A stretch of 64,000 nt of DNA from Corydoras sp. C115. Lineage: Eukaryota; Chordata; Actinopteri; Siluriformes; Callichthyidae. The stretch spans positions 1,594,501-1,658,500 of the forward strand of contig JAFMOC010000019.1 of the NCBI GenBank assembly GCA_019802505.1, given 5' to 3'. Positions 23,953 through 35,543 of the stretch are shown here, one piece after another. The notes under the pieces were generated by a model, which searched no databases, was not told where the DNA came from, and saw only the letters and a program-made list of their open reading frames with translations. Position 1 is the first letter of the stretch. The number at the start of each line of letters is the position of its first letter. The position numbers and the translations under genes are program-made.

Positions 23953-24037
23953 AATACCGGTTCTTTTTGTTTTGTTGCAGGTGGAGTTGGAGAACGTCTT
24001 TAATCGTATCTCAGTAAGAGCTGAAACCTTCTCCATC

Positions 24038-26169
24038 ATGCCGACTGTAGTTCTGATGGATGCGTCTCTGTCCATGACGCGCCCCGTGTCCTTGGAAGGC
24101 AGTGAGGAGTTCCAGAGGAAGAACCTGGCCGTCCACGGCTTGACCATGTTGTTTGAACACATGGCCAATAATTACAAGTTGGAGTTTACTGCACTTGTCG
24201 CCTTTTCGTCTCTCTGGGAACTCATGGTGCCCTTTACCAGAGACTACAACACGTTACAGGTATGAGTGAACTGCATGTTGTTACAATAACACAATAACAC
24301 TGTGAAAGGGACGTTTCATCAAAATCTACAGCTCAGCTTCAATACTAACCTTATGGTTGAAGGTCAAATTCCAGCACCTGAGTGTGTAGATCATGAGTTT
24401 ATTTATTCATTCATTCATTATCTTCCACTTTATCCTCTATTAATGTCGCGGGGGGTTCCCCATGTCCATCCAGGGGAGAACGTTTCGGGCGCTGGGCAGA
24501 TACACCCAGGACAGGACGCCAATCTATCACTGGACACACACACACACACTCACACATACACACTCTATATGGGGCAATTTGGAGAACTCAATTGACTTGA
24601 TCCATGTTTTTGGACTGTGGGAGGAAACCGGAGAACCCGGAGGAAACCCACGCAGACACGGGGAGAACATGGAAACTCCACCCAGATGGGGATTCGAACC
24701 AGGAATCCCTAGTGCTGAGAGGAGAACATGCTAACCACTAAGCCACCGTGCCGCGTAATGATGTTCAGTGTAGTGATATTCATTAGTCAGTGATCCTTTA
24801 GATCCGTATGGTTTTATTTTATTTTTAGTAAAACTCCATATCTGTATTATTTTGTTCAGGAGACATTGAGCAACCTGGAGGACTATGATAAAACCTGTCT
24901 GGAGTCAGCCTTGCAGGGAGTCAGTAACATTGTTCAACAGGAGTGGGGTTGCTCCTGCCCCTGCCAGGTACTGTACATAATAGGGGTGTCTTCAACTACA
25001 GATTTTCATAGTCGAATCTGATTCGTCAGATTTCCCCTATAGTCGACTGATAGTCGAATCAGTTAAAATTTCACCACAAGATGGCGCTATAAGCATGGTT
25101 TTTAAAAAATATTTTTTATTTTTAAATATTTTACTTGTTTTTCTAGAGCACCGTAAATGGGATCCCTGTTCTGGACTTTTTTCCACTTCAAAGGAAAAAC
25201 CTAAAACACTCAGATCAATGAGTTTTATTTGACAAAAGGCTATATATATATATATAACGAAAACAAAGACATTTCATGTAAAAACTAATGCTTAGCAGCA
25301 GCCATGGGCACCCCCATGTGGTCAAAATGGTACATTCGACTATGAGGTACATAGTGGACTACGGTTCTCCGAATCGAATCGTCGAATCAGCGAATATTGC
25401 AGCTCACCCCTAGTACATAATATTTAAATGTATTTGATCTCATCGCCTCATACTCAATCCTGTATTATGGAATAGAGAGCTGTATGTCAATGTGGATCGC
25501 TCTGCTTCATTTCTGTCGTTAGGTGTTGCTGGTTACTGATGGAGCTCTGGGTATTGGCCGCGGTTCCCTGCGCCATTCTCTGAATACGCTGAAACAGCGG
25601 GGAGAGGACAAAAAGTTCCCACTACCGTTCCCCTTCCCCTCCAAACTCTACATTATGTGCATTGCTAATGCAGAGGAGGTATGCTCACTGTGTTTTTAAG
25701 TAGAAATGCTGCAATGTAAAATAGATGCTCATAGTTTTATAGCCGGAAATAAAGAATGCAGGTTTGTGTGCTGAAGGGGTCACAGGAAGGAAACACAGTG
25801 GACAGACACACAGACAGATATACAAGATGATAAATCATGTCTAAGGACCCAATTCTGTAAAAATAAATATATATAGGGCGGCACGGTGGCTTAGTGGTTA
25901 GCACGTTCTCCTCTCAGCACTAGGGATTCCCGGTTCGAATCCCCATCTGGGTGGAGTTTCCATGTTTTCCCCGTGTCCGCGTGGGTTTCCTCCGGGTCCT
26001 CCGGTTTTCTCCCACAGTCCAAAAACATGGTCAAGTCAATTGAGTTCTCCAAATTGCCCCATATAGAGTGTGTCTGTGTGAGTGAGTGTGTGCCCAGAGA
26101 TAGATTGGTGCCCTGTCCTGGGTGTATCTGCCCAGCGCCCGAGACGTTCTCCCCTGGATGGGCATGGGG

Positions 26170-26203
<34 letters not shown>

Positions 26204-28293
26204 CGACCCTAATATAGGATAAAGCGGAAGATAATGGATGGATGAATGAATGAATAAATATATATAATTTTAATATAATTGGATTTGGACTGTGGAAGAA
26301 AGACCCAGACTATTTATTTTAACGTTACAGCTCCAAGCAACTGATGCCATGGACAATTTAGAACAGCTACTGGCCGTAAGTGGTGGAGAGGGACAGATTT
26401 TCACAATGGATGGACCACTTTGTTTAAAAAGTGTTCAAGCAATGTTCGGGTAAGTGTAATGAAACCCACATGAACTCATATTTAAAAAGCTCTGTTTTTG
26501 TAATTGCTGTAAAACATCTGAATCTGTGGGCAGTAAACTGATTGACCAGGCTTACATGGCCTTCCATGCTGTGCTGCGCTGTGGAAACCTAGCCTCTGAC
26601 GTGCAGGTGTTTCCCAGACCCGAGCCTGTGATACAGGATGAGGAAGTCGACCCTGTAGCAAAAGCAGTGCTCACAGGTTCGTACAGACGACTTGCAGCGA
26701 GGATGCCACCGTGTCACTGCACACATGCTTCAGAAAGTTAAATGTTAGTGTTCTGAATCCTGGTCATTTTGTTTCAGAGTTGCAGATCGTGGGATTTATC
26801 GAAATAGGCGACATCGCCAGCCCCCCAGTCCTGTCCAGACACCTGGTTCTTCCTATAGCTGTCAACAAAGGTTCCCTCTTCAGTCTTTGTTCATCACGTT
26901 CTGTATTTCAATGACTATTCACTCAGTTCAGCTTTTGTGTTGGCTTTCAGAGGCAGATGAAGTGGGAACAGGGGCTGCTGAGGAAACGGAGGAGGAGGCA
27001 TCGTCCAATCAGATGGCGGGAAAAAGCCCCAATTTCTGTGTACTGCTGCACGGCAGTCTGAAGGTGGAAGGCATGGTAGCTCTCGTAGAACTGGGGTGAG
27101 AATCTACACTGATGAATTCTACTTAATGAATGTGCTTTTTAATACGGGGTAGTGATGTTGATTGGTTCTGTCTCTAACCTCGACACTTCCGTCAGACCCG
27201 ATTGGTACGGGATGCTCTACTCTCAGGCAGATAGTAAAAAGAAGTCCAATCTAATGATGTCCATTTTTGAGCCTGGCCCTAAACCTCTACCGTGGCTGGG
27301 GAAAGTCTCACAGCTTGGACCCATTTCAGGTGCGGGACGCCCCTTACATTATCAAAAGTCTGTGTGTGTGTGTGTGGTCTTTAAACAAATCCATACTGTT
27401 CATTCGATTACATTTGATGTAGTTACTCTTGACCCTGTGGAGAAACCTCGACTGATGGGTTACAGACTAATGATTCAGTCTTTACTCGATCCTAGATGCT
27501 CATGAGAATCCCTACGGGGAAGATGACAGTAAAAGTCCTTTCCCGGTTCTCCCCAAATCCAAGCGCAGTTATGCCCAGAATATCACAGTTTGGATCAAAG
27601 CCAGTGGACTGCAGGTATTTTATGCTTTTACTGAAAAATTAAGATTTTAAAAACCGGAACACATAACACAATTATTTTTGTTTTTCGATTTTCAACTACA
27701 GACCGATGTGCAGAAGATTCTCCGAAATGCAAGAAAACTTCCAGAGAAAACACAAACCTTCTACAAGGTGAGCTGTTTCTAAAATCCCTAAAAAAAATAA
27801 AAAATAAATAAATAAAAGTTCTGCAGCGACACTGATGTGCTGCTGTAGTTTCATATACACTGCTGGGATAGGAATAATACCAACCAGGCCAAGTAATAGC
27901 TGCTCGATGATGGTACTATTAGAGGTCCTGACCATTAGAACTGTAGTCTACAAAGTAGAACTGAGAAGGGAAGTCCAAACTTGTGACTGTAATTGTTGAT
28001 ATTCAGTGTGCGTTGTTTTTTTTGTTTTTTTATAGGAGTTGAATCGACTGCGAAAGGCTGCGTTGGCCTTTGGTTTCTGGGAGCTTTTAAAAGGAGTGGC
28101 AGAGCTTTTGGAACGAGAGTGCACCTTACTGCCCGACTCTGCCCATCCAGATGCTGCCTTCCAGCTTTCCCATGCAGCCCAGCAACTCAAACTGGCCAGT
28201 ACTGGAGACTCTAAATACGCCTCCTTCGATCACAGCATCACCCCCATGCTTACTGACTTTTCCGGAGGAGCAGGTGGAGCTGATCGAATATAA
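24038..28293 (+). CDS. ints14: INTS14, Integrator complex subunit 14 (VWA9)
   Basis: INTS14 is a nuclear scaffold subunit that pairs with INTS10 and INTS13 in the Integrator complex, which processes snRNA 3' ends and terminates promoter-proximal RNA polymerase II. Exons: 24038-24259, 24860-24967, 25523-25678, 26331-26449, 26534-26676, 26778-26870, 26951-27095, 27196-27329, 27496-27614, 27702-27767, 28036-28293. They sum to 1563 nt, 520 aa, against about 518 in human. The N-terminal von Willebrand A domain starts MPTVVLMDASLSMTRP with the DxSxS metal-site motif (residues 8-12). Conserved blocks follow: KLEFTALVAFSSLWELMVPF, VLLVTDGALGIGRGSLRHSL, FPLPFPFPSKLYIMC, SNLMMSIFEPGPKPLPWLGK, SYAQNITVWIKASGLQTDVQ, and the C-terminal HPDAAFQLSHAAQQLKLAST. 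The start is the ATG matching the family N-terminus; upstream in-phase sequence back to the acceptor has no ATG. Two introns carry SINEs or a hAT element. Confidence 0.96.
24405..24754 (-). mobile_element. SINE copy in ints14 intron 1
   Basis: Complete reverse-oriented copy from the (ATTC)n tail to the CCGCG head. Confidence 0.88.
24981..25412. mobile_element. non-autonomous hAT-type element with 8-bp target duplication
   Basis: The 432-bp element begins TAGGGGTGTC and ends CTCACCCCTA. It is flanked by a perfect 8-bp direct repeat GTACATAA (24973-24980 and 25413-25420). Short terminal inverted repeats plus an 8-bp duplication are the hAT signature. Subterminal GTCGAATC/GATTCGAC-type motifs occur in both halves. 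There is no transposase coding sequence. It lies in ints14 intron 2, 13 nt after the donor. Confidence 0.88.
25876..26251 (+). mobile_element. SINE copy with a long C-tract, ints14 intron 3
   Basis: Flanked by AAATAAATATATATA-type duplications (25861-25875; 26252-26266). The C-run at 26166-26202 is about 37 bases, the longest among the SINE copies. Confidence 0.9.
27818..27955. mobile_element. MITE fragment (CAGTACCAGCC family)
   Basis: Family interior blocks 'TGCAGCGACACTGATGTG' and 'CACTGCTGGGATAGGAATAA' within the last ints14 intron. Confidence 0.55.
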
Positions 28294-28489
28294 AGGCGTA
28301 TTAACATCAACCAGAATCAGAGCAACATCCATCTCCACGTCACGTCTCCATCGTCACGTCAAGGAAACTCTTCTGGAATTTTAGCGAAAAAACTTTTCAT
28401 TCTTTGTGTAAATAATATTGCGTGTTGCAGCTGTAATATAGCTCATGCATTTTTATGGTCAATAATTATAAAATGTTACTTTGAAAACC

Positions 28490-28495
28490 TTTATT
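28490..28495 (-). terminator. hacd3: candidate poly(A) signal, hacd3
   Basis: TTTATT on the plus strand is AATAAA on the minus strand, about 440 nt beyond the hacd3 stop at 28938. Confidence 0.45.
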
Positions 28496-28728
28496 TGAAA
28501 CAATTGTCATTCAGAAGCACGTACAGCGTCTTGTTTCATAGCTGAGCAGAACTTCGCCCCTCTTGTGGGTGTCTGCCACTGTCCCTGAGGTTCTGAGTTA
28601 ATAGCACTGATATTTAGAGAGAACAATCCAGGAATGTTAAAAAAAAAAAATAATGTGAAGCTGAATTACTGACACTCTCAGTCTGAAAGGCCCAGCCATG
28701 CAGATCGGAACCGGGATAATAATTCAAT

Positions 28729-28734
28729 AATAAA
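28729..28734 (+). terminator. ints14: candidate poly(A) signal AATAAA, ints14
   Basis: First good canonical hexamer downstream of the stop at 28293, about 435 nt away. It lies downstream of the candidate hacd3 poly(A) signal on the opposite strand, which implies overlapping 3'UTRs. Confidence 0.5.
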
Positions 28735-28937
28735 TACTTTTCTTTTGCATTCGAGTCTTAGAGTCGACTTCCTGTCTTTAAGGAGAATAATAGCTTAGGC
28801 ACAGTTCAGTCAGAGAGGAGGGGACGTTTGTGAAAATGGTAAGGACTCCTGTGTGAGACAGTGGCGGGACGGTGGAAGCAAGAGGACGGACGGTGGTGAG
28901 CAGAAGGACATAATGAGCATGTTCCATCATCTTCAGT

Positions 28938-31900
28938 TCAGTGTGCTTTTCGTTTCTTTACTCGGAACCGTCTTTTTCTTTGCTTGTACAGGTGGCGGGC
29001 GTTAGTGAAGAGGCCTGTGATGTCGCATGACGTACTGGTCAGTGCTCATGATGCACATTGGCAGCTTTTCATTTGTAATCGAGGCCAACTTGTAAAAAAA
29101 ATAAATATATAAATATATATACTCACCCAGAAACATGAGCAGGAGATAGAAGTGCAGTATGTAGGAGAAGCTCAGAGAGGAACCCAGGGCTTCAGGGAGA
29201 GGAATGCTTAGGAATTTGGTCTCATTGAAAATAGGCATGGACTGGACGACGGCCACCGCTGATGATGGGCAAAACCGTTAGAATTCAGAGTGGAACTAAA
29301 GAAATGCATATGTATACGTTTCCATACACACCTTCAGCCAGCACACCGAGTGGATACAGAGGAATCCAAACAGAGTACCGCAGCCAAGTCAGGGTTTTCC
29401 ACTCCGTATCAATGCAGCCCAGCATGTAAAACGGATACCTTAATCACAAAGATTACAGTCTCAAATCGTCAAAGCTCATTTGTTCACAGCTGCACTTTCT
29501 CTTTTGTGCTTTTTCACTAAAACCGAAAGGCTGCACATATGAGGTCTTGAGAAAGAGGACATCCCGTTGCAGTTTATCTGTATGTACCATCTGGACGTGT
29601 TAAGGGTCATGGTTTGATCAGCAGATTTCGTCAGAATGAGCCATGGCAACTGACACTTGTTTATTGTTCGTTACACCAGAATGCAGAAATAAAAACACGA
29701 CCTCACCTGAATATCTCAATAGCACTCCATAAATAGAAGACAAAGAAAACCACGGGCTTGTTCTGCATCTCCTCCAGACTCCCAAAGATGACAAAAAGCA
29801 CAAAGTTCCTTCCCATCACCTATATAGTTTTCGGGGGAAAAAAAAACATTGTTAAGGTCACTGATAAGTCTTTAATTAAATGATGTGATGCGCTGTGGTC
29901 TGTAGCTGCATTTGGAATGGTTCACTTGTTCACTCATTCACTACATAGGGACCTAATTAGTGAGTAAGGGGAGTAAGAACAGCTTAAGGAGTCAATTTTC
30001 AGGTGGAGTCAAATACAGGTGCTCCAGCCGAAAGAAACGGGTGCTTATTGTGGTTGGTATTTCTTTATAACTGGTAGTGATTGCAAATGCAGTGTGTGAC
30101 CTCAAAATATTAAAATGTTTTTAAAAATATCAAAGTGTGGGATGGTTAATTACACTTCAAATAAAATGTTATACCTGTATAAATGCAGGCATCACACCAG
30201 ACTTGACTAACCCCAAAGCAGGGTTAATAACTTCTGCAATTGCCAACATCTGGCAAAAGTACATCACATCTGCAATCGTGTGAAAGGTGTCATAGAAGGA
30301 ATCTATTAAGAGAAAAAAAGAAACAAATATCAGCACTGAATAACAACAATGGAAAAAAAGATTTTAAGACTCATTTCCATTTGACACAAATAATACAATA
30401 TGTGTAATGTAGTCTGAATATGTACCTTCCTTTAGTATGAAGAGTCGCACACTCATATTGACAAAGATCCAAGAAAAGCCCAGGAACTGGACCATGTTGT
30501 ACATGAACAGATAGCCTTTTTTCAAGCCAAGGTAAGCTGCAGGAACGTAAACGGTAGGTTACTTTAATTACTCCATCATATCTTTCATTACAGATTTGCT
30601 GGCTTACTTACGGTCCTTTGGGATCCTGGACTCAAAACTTATTTTATTAATTTTTTCTTCCTGCAGAGACAGAAGCAGAGTCGGCACAATGCTGCGATTG
30701 GTTAAAGAACAAAACTTAAATCTAAGACTTAAATATTTTAAAACTATTCAAATGATCCAAACATTAAAACCTTTTCCCTCAACTCCATCTCAGCATCCGA
30801 TTCATCCAGCCAGCGATCAAAGTCTGGAGCCAAAAATACAGGTTTCTTCTCCTGCACGGTGAGTCGATCCCACCAGCAGTGCGCCTTCTTCCTTACTGTG
30901 ATGTTTACCAGCCTCTGAGTGGATTTCTGTTTAATCTAAACACACAGAGAAAGCACTCTTTTGTAAAATTAAAGTAATTTGTTACTAATGTGGGCGGCAC
31001 GGTGGCAAAGTGACCTGAAATGTTCTCCTCGGGATGGGCTTTGGGAATTAAGTGGTCAAGATAATGAGATAAGATTAAAAACAATAAGCTGTCACCATAA
31101 TCTACAGTAGTTCATCTGGAGAGTTATGAGTTTGGGTAAATGTTTAGGCTGATATAGCTTTAAATTACCTTAAAACTAAATATGCATGGAACAGAGCAGA
31201 TATACAGTGATACCTCGGTTCTCGAACATAATTCGTTCCGGGAGGACGGTCGAGAACCAAATTGTTTGAGAACCGAAGCAATAAAACCCATAGGAAATAA
31301 TGGAAACTGGATTAATTCGTTCCAAGCTCCAGAAAATGCCTATTTACTGGCCTAATTTGTATATAATATGTAGAAAAACATGAGTCTCAACAAGAAATAA
31401 GAAATAAAAGTGTATTTATTAAAACAAAACAAAAAAATGTACTGTACAGTACAGTAAATTGTGTTTCATTTACTGTACCTGTACCAACCTTTATGGCAGG
31501 AGGGAATGAATGTGGAGGGAGGAGGGAAGGGGGATGGTTATTGTTTTGAAGGGGAGTCCTCTTCAATAAAAACAGAGGGTAACTGCTCTTCAGGTGTTTC
31601 TCTCTCTCCACAAAGCGTGACTCTCTCCACAAAAACGCAAGCAAGGCGCACTGGGCCGAATGAACGCCATTCGGCTCAACTCGGACGTTCGAGTTCCAAA
31701 TATTTGTTCGGATTCCAAGACAAAATTTTCTCGAATTTCCTGGTCGAATACCGATTTGGTCGAAAGTCAAGGCGTTCGAGAACCGAGGTATCACTGTATT
31801 CATATATTCATTCAATTGCACATTCAAGGGCCACAATATTGTTCAGAGAAAGTGTAATCTGCAACTCCACAACTCAATGCAACTAAAATCATACACAATC

Positions 31901-34900
31901 CTTTCAGTTGCAATCAGTCAATACTGATACCAAATCTGCCCAATCATTACTCAAAGACGTTACACTATGTACATGACATTTTAATGATAAATGGCACCTC
32001 TTATTGGAGCCTATGATTTTCAAATCAATTTAACATTTATACTGAAAGTATTTGTAATCCAACATAAATATGTTCAGAGCTGAAAGCATCTGTTAACTGA
32101 AGATGAAGTTAAAACTCATTTCATACCTCAGCTCTTACTGGTTTTAAAAACTCCAACTGAAATTCATATTCATTTTCTCCTTTTGCTCCATAACCCTGAC
32201 CTGTAACAAAGAGAAAACCGAGACATATGAAGTAAAACCTTTATTAATGATGTCACAATTCAATAAAATAATAATATAAATAATTAGAATGATAAAATTG
32301 ATGCTTACCTCTAAAGTAAAGAGTGTTTTCTTGGACATTAATGTCTAGATTCTAAAAAAAAAAGGACAAACAGTTGAATGTGAGGTCTTTTGACAGTTTA
32401 GTGGTTTTGCATTTTTTAATATGCAAAATAAATGATACAGGAGAAACATGATGCTATTGTAAATTTAAAATACATTTGGCCTCATGTTGGTATTTGGTTT
32501 ACATTTAAAGGGTTTTTTTCTATTAAAACATTATTTACTGTATTTTGTAATGCAATAATGTGTTCAATAACATTTTGTAACTGATGGTAAATGTACGGTC
32601 ATAAATTCGGCCCCTGACATTTGCCTAAACCTGCAAGCATCGAGAGGAAACAACAAAGCCACTTCTATACTGAAACCCAAAGTGCATGGGTTATGTATTT
32701 ACAACAATACAAGAGTTGTTAGCCGATGTTCCATTAACCATCCTCACTAAACCTTGTGTTATCATTCCTAGTTTGTAGCTGGTTGACTTTTTATGTTTAA
32801 TGTCTGAAGGGCATCCATGCTTCTTTTTCACGAGGAACACCTTCACTTTATCTTTTGAACATGCAAGGAAACGCAAGTTCCCAGAGTAAACTCATACAGA
32901 TATGGTGAGGACTCCACACAAACGGGGAAACCGTATTGCTGGCAGATAGAAATGCTAAGAACACTGCTCTGCCCTGAGTGTGTATGTATTATAAATTCTG
33001 CAAATAATATAAATTGCGGCGGCATGGTGGCTTAGTGGTTAGCACGCTCGCCTCTCAGCGCTAGGGATTCCCGGTTCGAATCCCCATTGGAGTTTGAAGG
33101 GTGGAGTTTCCATGTTCTCCCCGTGTCCCCGTGTCCCCGTGGGTTTCCTCCGGGTTCTCCGGTTTCCTCCCACAGTCCAAAAACATGGATCACGTCAATT
33201 GAATCCTCAAAATCTCCCCATATAGAGTGTGTCTGTGTGAGTGAGTGTGTGCCCAGCGATGGATTGGCGCCCTGTCCTGGGTGTATCTGCCCAGCGCCTG
33301 AAGCGTTCTCCCCTGGATGGGCATGGGGAACCCCACCGCGACCATAATAGAGGATAAAGAGGGAGATAATGAATGAATGAATGAATATAAATTGCTTAGA
33401 AAGGTTTACTGAAGCTGTGCTCACTTGTTAAATAGGACTGCAACTGATGATTCTATTAATTTCTGATTAATTATTAGTTCTTCTGTCTATAGTAAGAGTT
33501 AAGAATATAAAAACAAATGGTTTCCAAACACATGGTATTTAAAAATTAACCAAAGTAACATTTTTTTTATCTTAAACTGATAATTTACAATTATTTAAAC
33601 ATATCTTAATTTAAATCAAATTATTATTTTAATAAAAATAGTTCATTTTTGCAGCTTCATTATTAAAAGATCAACAAAACATATCTTTATATTTAAGTCT
33701 CCATGCCTTTTTTATGTCCATGAATGAAAAGAAATCTATAATAGTAAATGTTTAATGAGAACATGAGTATATCATGCACTCTGATCTCTGCTCTGTCATA
33801 AAGCAAATAAAAAAGGGAAGTCCTGATGTGTTTTAGGCGAGCGGTTATCGCTTTACAAAGAGCATGTTCTCAGGCACGACCTGATCATGATATCAATATC
33901 GTAAATAGTTCATGAGCTGATATTACGGCTGGAGCATATGGCCTGTGGTGAAAAATGATCTAAGATCTGCATGCATTAAGGAGCACAAAGCAATGAGGAC
34001 TGAACATAAGGAAACTTCAGCAAAGCTATTTACTGAAAAACAGCATGTGCATGAGACAGAGACACATGGTGCTCACAGGACAGGAGCCAAAGGCCTACGA
34101 ATTCGATTTCTTGCTCATGTTATTTTAATTGATTGAGAGAGAAAGGTTTTATTAAACCCAGTAGCTGTTACACATTGCACAAGGCCAGATACACAACAAA
34201 TACAAAAGTAATAAAATAAGATCTAAACGTGAATATCGGATAAAAAAGGGAAGTACAGATAAAGTAAATTAAATGCACATGAAATAGACAAAATAAAATC
34301 AGGTTTAAACCACTGACTGACTGCATGCAGTTATAACAGCACTAATACAGCATGATCACTTCTACAGTCTTATAAACGTGCCTTATTATTATACATAACA
34401 CGGGTAAATATAAATGAAATATATAACTAATATTTTATTTAGATTACAAATTCTAAATCGGGCGGCACGGTGGCTTAGTGTTTAGCATGTTCTCCTCTCA
34501 GCACTAGGGATTCCCGGTTCGAATCCCCATCTGGGTGGAGTTTCCATGTTCTCCCCGTGTCCGCGTGGGTTTCCTCCGGGTTCTCCGGTTTCCTCCCACA
34601 GTCCAAAAACATGGATCAAGTCAACTGAAATCTCCAAATTGCCCCATATAGAGTGTGTGTGTGAGTGAGTGTGTGCCCAGCAATAGATTGGCGCCCTGTC
34701 CTGGGTGTATCTGCCCAGCGCCCAAAACGTTCTCCCCTGGATGGGCATGGGGAACCCCCCATATTGGATAAAGCGGACGATAATGGATGAATGAATGAAT
34801 TCTAAATCGGGTGGCTTAGTGGTCAGCACGTTCTCCTCTGAGCACTAGAGATTCCTGGTTCGAATCCCCATCTGGGTGGAGTTTCTATGTCCTCCCCATG

Positions 34901-35543
34901 TCAGCGTGGGTTTCCTCCGGGTTCTCCGGTTTCCTCCCACAGTCCAAAAACATGGATCAAGTCAATTGAGTTCTCCAAATTGCCCCATATAGAGTGTGTC
35001 TGTGTGAGTGAGTGTGTGTGTGTGTGTGTGTGTGCCCAGTGATGGATTGGCGCCCTGTCCTGGTGTATCTGCCCAGCGCCCGAAACGTTCTCCCCTGGAT
35101 GGGCATGGGGAACCCCACCGCGACCCTAATAGAGGATAAAGCGGGAGATAATGAATGAATGAATGAAATTCTAAATCTGATATTGAGTTAATGCTCCGGT
35201 TCTGTTTGTAAGTCGTTAGTCAGGGAGCGCTGTTCCTGTAGCTTAGCCCGCATGCTAACTGTCAGGCTGAAGTGTCAGAAACAAAGAAGTGCTGCTGAGC
35301 AGAACAGCTCTCCATGCAGCGGCTTCCAAACTCCGAACTCCAAACTCCAAACTGCAAACTCCAAACTCCGACCTCCGACTCTAACGCTGTTTTAAAGCCG
35401 CACCGCCGCGCGCTGCGTCGGCCTGTCGGTTTAATGTCGGCACTTTGATCAGAACGCGTTACCTTCGCGTCGCTGATCTCCACGCGCAGGTAGATCTCTC
35501 CGTGTCTTTGCGCCCAAAACACGTGAGGTGTGAGGGGAGGCAT
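28938..35543 (-). CDS. hacd3: HACD3, very-long-chain 3-hydroxyacyl-CoA dehydratase 3
   Basis: HACD3 (PTPLAD1, B-ind1) is an ER membrane enzyme that dehydrates 3-hydroxyacyl-CoA in very-long-chain fatty acid elongation. Minus exons in order: 35543-35463, 32351-32309, 32200-32127, 30935-30771, 30660-30612, 30536-30426, 30302-30175, 29819-29707, 29438-29332, 29258-29127, 29014-28938. They sum to 1080 nt, 359 aa, against about 362 in human, and all phases close. An N-terminal CS/p23-like domain begins MPPLTPHVFWAQRHGEIYLR and continues through YGAKGENEYEFQLEFLKPV; FLAPDFDRWLDESDAEMELR follows. The PTPLA-type dehydratase membrane domain contains KKGYLFMYNMVQFLGFSWIF, SFYDTFHTIADVMYFCQMLA, and FVFYLWSAIEIFRYPFYML, which holds the Tyr and Glu expected at the active site. 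The C-terminus KKRKAH resembles a dilysine ER-retrieval signal, as in human (KKKKIH). The donor at 30770 (GTTTTA) is weak but in phase. Confidence 0.96.
30992..31070 (+). mobile_element. SINE remnant in hacd3 intron
   Basis: The head GTGGGCGGCACGGTGGC is joined directly to a shortened 3' part ending in GATAATGAGATAAG; the core is deleted. Confidence 0.6.
31205..31796. mobile_element. non-autonomous TA-target DNA transposon with pogo/Tigger-like ends
   Basis: The 592-bp element has near-perfect terminal inverted repeats: it begins CAGTGATACCTCGGTTCTCG and the other end is its reverse complement. TA dinucleotides flank it at 31203-31204 and 31797-31798. Additional GAACCGA/TCGGTTC-type motifs lie inside each end. 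There is no transposase; the open frames across it have no recognisable homology. The ends resemble pogo/Tigger-type elements (from memory). It lies in a hacd3 intron. Confidence 0.85.
33018..33383 (+). mobile_element. full-length SINE in hacd3 intron 1
   Basis: Flanked by a perfect 12-bp duplication AATATAAATTGC (33006-33017; 33384-33395). The core shows a local duplication of CCCCGTGT. Confidence 0.92.
34460..34797 (+). mobile_element. SINE, first of a tandem pair (hacd3 intron 1)
   Basis: Begins GGCGGCACGG immediately after AAATTCTAAATC (34448-34459) and ends in GATGAATG before a second copy of that target (34798-34808). Confidence 0.92.
34809..35165 (+). mobile_element. SINE, second of a tandem pair (hacd3 intron 1)
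   Basis: Head shortened to GGGTGGCTTAG. A (GT)n expansion occurs in the core (about 35016-35033). It is followed by a third copy of the target, AAATTCTAAATC (35166-35177). Confidence 0.92.

Noticed and set aside
31387..31886. Open frames of 140-150 codons inside the TA-flanked element, considered as a transposase
   Set aside because: They show no DDE or DNA-binding motif and overlap the inverted ends; the element is non-autonomous.
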